64,000 nucleotides of DNA from NCBI GenBank assembly GCA_012862575.1, contig BLSF01000026.1, positions 262,657 to 326,656 on the forward strand, given 5' to 3'. Positions 59,827 to 64,000 of the stretch are shown one piece after another (within the stretch, counting starts at the first letter, position 1; every line of letters begins with the position of its first letter). Source of the stretch: Parietichytrium sp. I65-24A (taxonomy: Eukaryota; Sar; Bigyra; Thraustochytrida; Thraustochytriidae). Position numbers and translations under genes: made by a program. The notes beneath the pieces were generated by a model, which searched no databases, was not told the DNA's origin, and saw only the letters and a program-made list of their open reading frames with translations.

Positions 59827-60914
59827 TTGGTGAAACATGGGACCTTTGACTTGATGAGCTTGGTGATATTCGGCCCGCCGTTCTCGTCGAGAGAGAGCAG
59901 CGTTTCGAATATTTGTGTCTTGTATTTGCGCTCGAAAGACTTTTTGTTGATCTGGATAAGAATCACACCGAGGTGCTCGTCGAGCGCTTCCTTGACGCAA
60001 TTGGAGAGTTGCTGAATGGCGTTGAGGGCGGCTCCGAATGGCCCGTCATCCTTGCTCAACATGCAGGCACGCAAATTTCTCACAATCTGCGGGAGGATCG
60101 GAACGACTTTGTCGGCCGCATTTGGGGCTTCTAGAAGCTCCTTGAAGGCCGTTTGCGCCACGAACACGAATGGATGCTTGGTCTCGCTCAGGCCCTCACT
60201 TACTGTGATGAGCAGCGGATCATATGACAGAGAGGCAGGATCTTCATCCCATTGAAGCCTACTGAGAACGACGCCGTGGTTGATGCGGCAAGGAATGCCC
60301 CCTTGAGAGTACACAAATGCAAAATTCGTTTGATGCTTTGTCTTCCCAAATGGATTGCTTGTCTGCAGCGAGTCGAATTTCTTGGACAGCCTGTCCGGTC
60401 CGTGCCACTTTGCCTTTCCAGAAGGTCTGTCGCTTTCCACGCGCTCGTCGTGAGAGCTAGCAGATGACGTTGACCTTACGTCTTTTGACGGCCTTCCTAG
60501 AGGGCGCCTCGTCGCCGTGGACGACGAGCTCATTGAGCTGGTCGTCGATGCCTTTGACGACGGTCGCTCCATCGTCCTTGCCCTGGCCACCATCGACTGA
60601 TTACTTGGCTTTGCGCCCGGGATCCTCGACGCGCCGCCTGCGAAGCTTGAGGTCATTGTCTCGGTCTTGCGTGCGCGCACCCCAAGTCTTGCCTCCTGCG
60701 TGGCTGATTTCATCCTCCGAACACACTGGAGCAACTGATCCCTCTCGGTCCCCACAGCGAGCTGCGCTTTCCCTTTCGTGACAAGAAGCAGCGTCGACAC
60801 GGGCGGGTGCTGTGCCAATGAACGCGAACGGATGCAAATGACTGCTGTGGACCACGGGGGCTTTGACGCAGTGTGGAATGAGTTAAGAATGAGTTGAGTG
60901 CCTCCTTCTCGCAT
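59823..60914 (-). CDS. PACRGL: PACRG-like protein (PACRGL)
   Basis: 363 residues from ATG 60914; a start at Met87 (60656) would give the more usual length (~277) and is a good alternative, since the first 86 residues look unlike the family. Residues about 186-360 match PACRGL rather than PACRG: TNPFGK, FAFVYSQGGIPCRINHG, LQWDEDPASLSYDPLLITV, EGLSETKHPFVFVAQTAFKE and LIKSKVPCFTK. The domain is an all-helical HEAT/ARM-like fold. PACRG sits at the inner junction of ciliary doublets; PACRGL is a conserved relative found mostly in ciliated species with a less clear role. A Ser/Thr/Arg-rich linker fills the region before NPFG. It is convergent with the coiled-coil gene, with 68 bases between stops. 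Confidence 0.93.
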   Translation of the reverse strand: MREGGTQLILNSFHTASKPPWSTAVICIRSRSLAQHPPVSTLLLVTKGKAQLAVGTERDQLLQCVRRMKSATQEARLGVRARKTETMTSSFAGGASRIPGAKPSNQSMVARARTMERPSSKASTTSSMSSSSTATRRPLGRPSKDVRSTSSASSHDERVESDRPSGKAKWHGPDRLSKKFDSLQTSNPFGKTKHQTNFAFVYSQGGIPCRINHGVVLSRLQWDEDPASLSYDPLLITVSEGLSETKHPFVFVAQTAFKELLEAPNAADKVVPILPQIVRNLRACMLSKDDGPFGAALNAIQQLSNCVKEALDEHLGVILIQINKKSFERKYKTQIFETLLSLDENGGPNITKLIKSKVPCFTK

Positions 60915-61535
60915 TGCCGCCTTCTTTCCTTCCCACGTGTCCAGCGTTGCGCGCGTATTGCGTGTAGCACATGTTGGTAGAAGCGATAGGATGCAGCGCC
61001 TACTTTCAAATGGTGCCGTTGACGTCCTAAAGTAGTCGTTAGCAGAGACGTATAACTGTTAGTTAGCTGACTGACAACAATGACTGTGATGGATGACAGT
61101 GACCAGGACATGGGAAGGAAAGATGAATGAACCTCGCGCGAGCTTGGTAGATAGTCGGTTTCCCTTACGAATGGTGCGGGGAACGTGGAACTCACAAAGC
61201 TGGCTTTGGGTTCATTTTAGTTTGCTTAGTTTAGTTTAGTTTTGTTTAGCTAGAACTTTTTTGGTGGCTGTTTGGGCTGAGCGCGAAACGAAGAATCGTG
61301 GAGGTGAAGATGACATACTCATGTACGAATCTACTGCGTGCTTGAAGCTCCTGACTGTAAAGTGGCGTGAGAAAATGCCTTCTAAAAAGAATCGAAAATG
61401 GAAAGGATTGGAAGGGCAGAAATGCTGTCTGGAACCCACCTGACGATGATCATTGAAGTGGCGGGTCCTTAATTCTCGATTTGTTATAAATTCCTTTCCT
61501 GATCGGGTACAATTATGACTAAACTTTTAAAATCA
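60915..61535. other. Spacer between PACRGL start and permease stop
   Basis: About 620 bases, with a TTTAGTTTAG-type patch near 61213-61255. No gene recognised. Confidence 0.6.
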
Positions 61536-62990
61536 TCAGCTCGTTTTTGAAGAAGTGTGTCTAATCCAGAGCAAATATGTGAGGGCCCCAGCGGCAATCA
61601 GCACAAGGATTGTAAACTGCACCACGAAAGATGCCATTGCAAGTGTAGATCCTACGATGAGCAAGACTATTAGCATAGCTGGAAGTATAAACAAAAGCAG
61701 AGCTCGGTCGGAGAGTGGGGCTCGGAACTCGTCCCGGCCGACCTTCCGGCCGCTGGCGGTGTTTCTGAAGCGAATTACGACTGCTGCAGCGAGCTCAATA
61801 AAGACGGAAAGGCAGGTCAGGCAGTTGTTAACCTGCATCAGTGTAATAAAATTTAGAAAGTGAGCAACCGTGCATATGACCAGGAGACTCAGAGCCAGAG
61901 CGATGTAGGGAGAGTCACGACGATCTCTTCGTGCGAATATTTTGGGAGCTAACCCTTGCTCTGCCATTCCCAGAAGCAGGAAACTATCTATAAACATCTC
62001 CGCACAGTACATTGCCAACAGGCTGAGACCGGAGCTTATGCCTAGCAACGTGGCGAGAGGGTTTCCCCCAATTGCTTTTCCGATCTCGATAAAGGTGCCC
62101 TCTTTCCATGTCGACCAGTGCGGAGTGCCATCTGCTGCAAGGCCAACCGAAAGGGGGGCAATATATGATGCACACACTGCTATCACAGAGAAGAATAAGG
62201 CCAGAGGAAACGTTTTTTTGGGGTTTTGAACTTCGCCTGCAAACGTGCTTACAGAATCCCAGCCGCTGTAGCTCCAAAACACAGCGTGCAATAATTCGAT
62301 GGCGTTCAGGCTCCATTTCTCGGGTTCCGCATCAAATTCGTAGTCGCCTAATGAGCCATTCACTGCTTCGAGAAGCCGCTCATCTGATGAGCTGGAGTTT
62401 GCTCCAGCTGCCCATAAAATTACCATAATAAAATAGGGAAACATCACAATGGCTCCGAGAATGATCAGTGTATTCCCCACAATTTTAACACCCATGAAAT
62501 TTAAGGAAGACGCGGCCACGGCGAAAAATGTGACAAGCCAAACTCCCCTGAGAGAACGAGCCTCTCCCACGCCAAGCACCAACTCGGCTGCGAAGGCGGG
62601 ATACATCGCGTTGTCTAGAACGCCACTGACCCAACTCCAATAACCATCTTGAAAAGCCCAGAATCGTCCAAAGCAATCGCCGACCCACAAGGTAAAGCTA
62701 CCGTCCTCAGGAAACACTGTCGCGAGCTCTGCTGAAACTAGCGACACCGGGAAACAGTACAGCCACGGGAATATAAGCATTGAAAGCATTCCGACTCTGG
62801 GCCCGCCGGCAGAAATCACTTCCTCCGACCCGATTGGACCGCCTCCAACGGTGAAGAATACAATCATCACCATACTCAGCACACCGACCGCATTCTTCTT
62901 CTTGGCCTTCGTTCCCTTTCCATGCAAGCCGCTCACCTCCAGGTCGCGGGAGACTCCTCGTGGCTTTCTCTGCTCCAACTTGGAAAACAT
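61536..62990 (-). CDS. APC-superfamily amino acid/polyamine permease (PUT/RMV1-like)
   Basis: 484 residues from ATG 62990, intronless, about 12 hydrophobic segments. The first helix has VFFTVGGGPIGSEEVISAGG, with the Gly-rich break that binds substrate; the next has IFPWLYCFPVSLVSAELATV followed by FPEDG, and later FWSYSGWDSVSTFAGEV and NPKKTFP. These resemble the plant/protist polyamine uptake (PUT/RMV1, LAT-like PHS) group. Such carriers take up polyamines or cationic amino acids with protons, usually at the plasma membrane. Substrate cannot be decided from sequence; a general amino-acid permease is the alternative. A 40-residue basic cytosolic N-terminus precedes helix 1. Confidence 0.9.
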   Translation of the reverse strand: MFSKLEQRKPRGVSRDLEVSGLHGKGTKAKKKNAVGVLSMVMIVFFTVGGGPIGSEEVISAGGPRVGMLSMLIFPWLYCFPVSLVSAELATVFPEDGSFTLWVGDCFGRFWAFQDGYWSWVSGVLDNAMYPAFAAELVLGVGEARSLRGVWLVTFFAVAASSLNFMGVKIVGNTLIILGAIVMFPYFIMVILWAAGANSSSSDERLLEAVNGSLGDYEFDAEPEKWSLNAIELLHAVFWSYSGWDSVSTFAGEVQNPKKTFPLALFFSVIAVCASYIAPLSVGLAADGTPHWSTWKEGTFIEIGKAIGGNPLATLLGISSGLSLLAMYCAEMFIDSFLLLGMAEQGLAPKIFARRDRRDSPYIALALSLLVICTVAHFLNFITLMQVNNCLTCLSVFIELAAAVVIRFRNTASGRKVGRDEFRAPLSDRALLLFILPAMLIVLLIVGSTLAMASFVVQFTILVLIAAGALTYLLWIRHTSSKTS

Positions 62991-63237
62991 ATCGGCGCCT
63001 GAAGAAACGTGCCGGGCACCAAACTCCGCGTTGATTCCAGCCCTCTGGCCGCGCCAAATCTCCGCCTCACTTGAGCAATATCTAGGCTAGTCGCTCGTCG
63101 ACTGCCATACGCTGTTCACTTCTTTCAGGGCAGATGGCATAGTCCGGTGGACCCACTTGTTTCTTCTACCGCTCTTCTCCTCTCTTCTCCGCAAAACAGT
63201 TGGTCCGAGAAAGGCTTCTCGGGCTTCTCGGGTCACG

Positions 63238-63268
63238 GTCCTCAGGTCCTCAGGTCCTCAGGTCCTCA
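63238..63268. repeat. CTCAGGTC octamer tandem repeat
   Basis: Four head-to-tail copies about 250 bases upstream of the permease ATG. Confidence 0.9.
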
Positions 63269-63796
63269 CACCACTAACGAAGCCCCAACAGATTGTTAGT
63301 GCGTTTGAACTATTCAAGCGATTAATGATATTCAAGTGACCCCACAGTCCGCGCACGTCACTCAGTACCTTCCTCTGCGAGGACCAAAACATACCAGAAC
63401 CAACGTCGCACCACTCTTCTATCATAAACAGTAGTAGTCGAAGTTATTACGAAAAAAAGATACGGCACGTCTACAGGAATATGCTAGGATAAATCTTGTC
63501 TACTAGTTAAGATCCATATATGAGTTTTACCTGGTGTTAGGAAGGTGGCTAGGCTCAAGGTATGAGTCGACGTAGTGTCCCAAGCTATATTAGAACTTTG
63601 ACTATGTCTTTCCTAAGAGCATAGACGATGTTTTAGACCAGTATAAGCGCTCTAGGCTAGAGCTAGACTTACCTAACCTAAAGCTCTTGGTTAGTAGGTA
63701 GAGTTATTAAGTGTGCCACTAAGCTATAATCGAGGGAAAATGAAGGAGGAAAGGAATGGAAAGGAGGAGAAACTTCGCAATAATCATTTTGCCATT

Positions 63797-63834
63797 GTCA
63801 TGAACATGATCACGAAGACCGTGATGTTCATGAC
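63797..63834. repeat. Near-perfect inverted repeat (hairpin)
   Basis: Left arm GTCATGAACATGATCACG (63797-63814), loop AAGAC, right arm CGTGATGTTCATGAC (63820-63834). Fifteen base pairs with a three-base bulge in the left arm. Confidence 0.92.
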
Positions 63835-64000
63835 GGCCAATAGGGTGAAGAGCAAAGTCTAAGTTCCGTGCTATATCAGGGCCTGCACTACTTGCGCTGT
63901 CAGGCCTTGAAAGGAGGAGAGGCCGTCCATCTCAACGTGAACACGTTTGTTTGGAGGCGTTGGAGAATTCTATCTCACACTAAACTACAATAGTGATTGT

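Larger units (their letters stand above)
62991..64000. other. Right-end non-coding region with clustered hairpins
   Basis: 1 kb upstream of the permease with no recognised gene. The last ~550 bases are AT-richer than elsewhere and hold four inverted repeats (63649-63663, about 63671-63702, 63797-63834, 63880-63906). A GGTCCTCA-type octamer is repeated four times at about 63238-63268. Confidence 0.6.

Overview
This window is nuclear DNA from a microbial eukaryote. Evidence: GT-AG introns of about 90-120 bases inside recognisable genes, a SUN-domain nuclear-envelope protein, glucosidase II beta, and large intergenic tracts of simple repeats. The cell almost certainly builds cilia at some life stage. 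Three clear ciliary or basal-body genes are present (B9D2, an FOP/CEP43-type LisH protein and PACRGL), plus a coiled-coil protein next to PACRGL. Fungal-type Zn2Cys6 regulators, a plant/protist-type polyamine permease, a bacterial-type PepN aminopeptidase and a FEX fluoride channel suggest a zoosporic protist (for example a labyrinthulomycete-like stramenopile) or less likely a zoosporic fungus. The sequence alone does not settle the lineage.

Layout. 1-146: 3' end of an SDR39U1/TIGR01777 epimerase. 1.7-4.6 kb: membrane-anchored trypsin-like protease facing FEX. 5.8-12.5 kb: B9D2 facing a huge FOP-like gene with about 31 copies of a 36-42 residue repeat; an N at 9709 marks a probable repeat-collapse join. 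13.6 kb: a possible 91-residue protein. 15.9-19.5 kb: two paralogous Zn2Cys6 regulators, tail to tail. 19.5-27.8 kb: an 8-kb stretch without a convincing gene. 27.8-29.7 kb: a membrane-anchored tubulin-tyrosine-ligase-like protein. 31.0-32.4 kb: the decayed remains of a TIR-NACHT (NLR-like) receptor. 32.8-38.5 kb: fucosyltransferase-like protein facing a WW/proline-rich protein. 39.6-43.3 kb: spliced imidazolonepropionase facing glucosidase II beta. 43.9-44.9 kb: TRM9-type tRNA methyltransferase. 47.2-50.3 kb: spliced PepN. 51.1-58.4 kb: SUN protein facing a TMEM94-like degenerate P-type ATPase. 58.8-60.9 kb: coiled-coil protein facing PACRGL. 61.5-63.0 kb: APC-family permease. 63.0-64.0 kb: hairpin-rich non-coding DNA.

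Most genes sit in tail-to-tail pairs with short 3' spacers (about 70-700 bases), while head-to-head spacers are mostly 1 kb or more. The genes do not form one pathway. Themes are cilium base (B9D2, FOP, PACRGL), nuclear envelope/ER/secretory system (SUN, TMEM94-like, glucosidase II beta, fucosyltransferase-like, TTL-like with signal anchor) and nitrogen or amino-acid metabolism (imidazolonepropionase, PepN, permease). Starts were set to the first plausible ATG; several open frames extend further upstream only through GTG or TTG codons and were trimmed.
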